NCBI GenBank assembly: GCA_009927255.1
Contig: RFNJ01000053.1
Location: forward strand, 1-5,237
Source of the DNA: Pseudomonadota bacterium
GTDB taxonomy: Bacteria; Pseudomonadota; Alphaproteobacteria; UBA2136; UBA6156
DNA: 5,237 nt
Direction of reading: 5' to 3'
The notes beneath the pieces are model-generated. The model saw only the letters and a program-made list of their open reading frames with translations. It did not search any database and had not been told where the DNA came from. Shown one piece after another: positions 5,176 to 5,237 of the stretch. Positions within the stretch are counted from its first letter, which is position 1. Every line of letters starts with the position of its first letter. Made by a program: the position numbers and the translations under genes.

Positions 5176-5237
5176 ATGGCCGACGTCCTCTCCCTCCTGC
5201 TGAACGCCACCACGCTCCCCGTTATTTTCGCGCTGGT
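5176..5237 (+). CDS. cydB: Cytochrome bd-type quinol oxidase subunit II, N-terminal fragment (runs off window)
   Basis: Only 20 codons and two bases are present, reading MADVLSLLLNATTLPVIFAL. The LPVIFAL segment matches the start of the first membrane helix of CydB/CioB, where LPVIW/F-A-L is common. AAGGG (5163-5167) lies eight bases before ATG 5176, and the gene begins 16 bases after the subunit I stop, the usual cydAB arrangement. Subunit II forms the heterodimer with subunit I. The rest of the gene lies beyond the window, so the call depends mainly on position. Confidence 0.85.
   Translation, partial: MADVLSLLLNATTLPVIFAL

Overview
The window carries five tandem + strand genes and the first 62 bases of a sixth. 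It looks like a chromosomal segment of a proteobacterium, most likely an alphaproteobacterium. The grounds are a DUF2066-type exported protein next to a DnaA-like Hda/HdaA, a Do/HtrA protease with two PDZ domains and the C-terminal style I associate with alphaproteobacterial homologues, and a CIO-like (short Q-loop) cytochrome bd oxidase. The assignment rests on recalled family patterns, not on a search. Coding DNA is strongly C-rich and G-poor on the + strand, except for the first part of the oxidase gene.

Layout. Positions 1-71 hold nothing I can identify. Positions 72-126 are a degenerate tandem array of 7-9 base units beginning CCC. A consensus-like sigma-70 promoter (138-166) then leads into ndk (211-639, nucleoside diphosphate kinase). 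Next is an exported protein with Pro/Thr-rich linkers that resembles DUF2066 (725-1483, possibly starting at 680). Two back-to-back perfect hairpins followed by eight T (1485-1535) end this block. A second short tandem array (1584-1618) lies just before hda (1627-2229), which encodes the AAA+ regulator that inactivates DnaA together with the sliding clamp. A Do/HtrA periplasmic serine protease (2257-3714) follows after 27 bases and is probably co-transcribed with hda. A strong promoter (3755-3783) then drives the two-gene cytochrome bd-type quinol oxidase operon: subunit I (3810-5159) and subunit II (from 5176, running off the window).

How the genes work together. The genes are mostly housekeeping: nucleotide balance (ndk), replication-initiation control (hda), envelope protein quality control (protease) and aerobic or microaerobic respiration (cyd/cio). 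I see no defence system, phage, transposase or CRISPR array. The most unusual content is small-scale. A 63-base composite of three abutting palindromes lies in frame inside the signal-peptide region of the protease and is translated. A perfect 10-base inverted repeat ties the -10 box of the oxidase promoter to its ribosome binding site and start codon. Two tandem micro-repeat arrays sit immediately upstream of ndk and hda.
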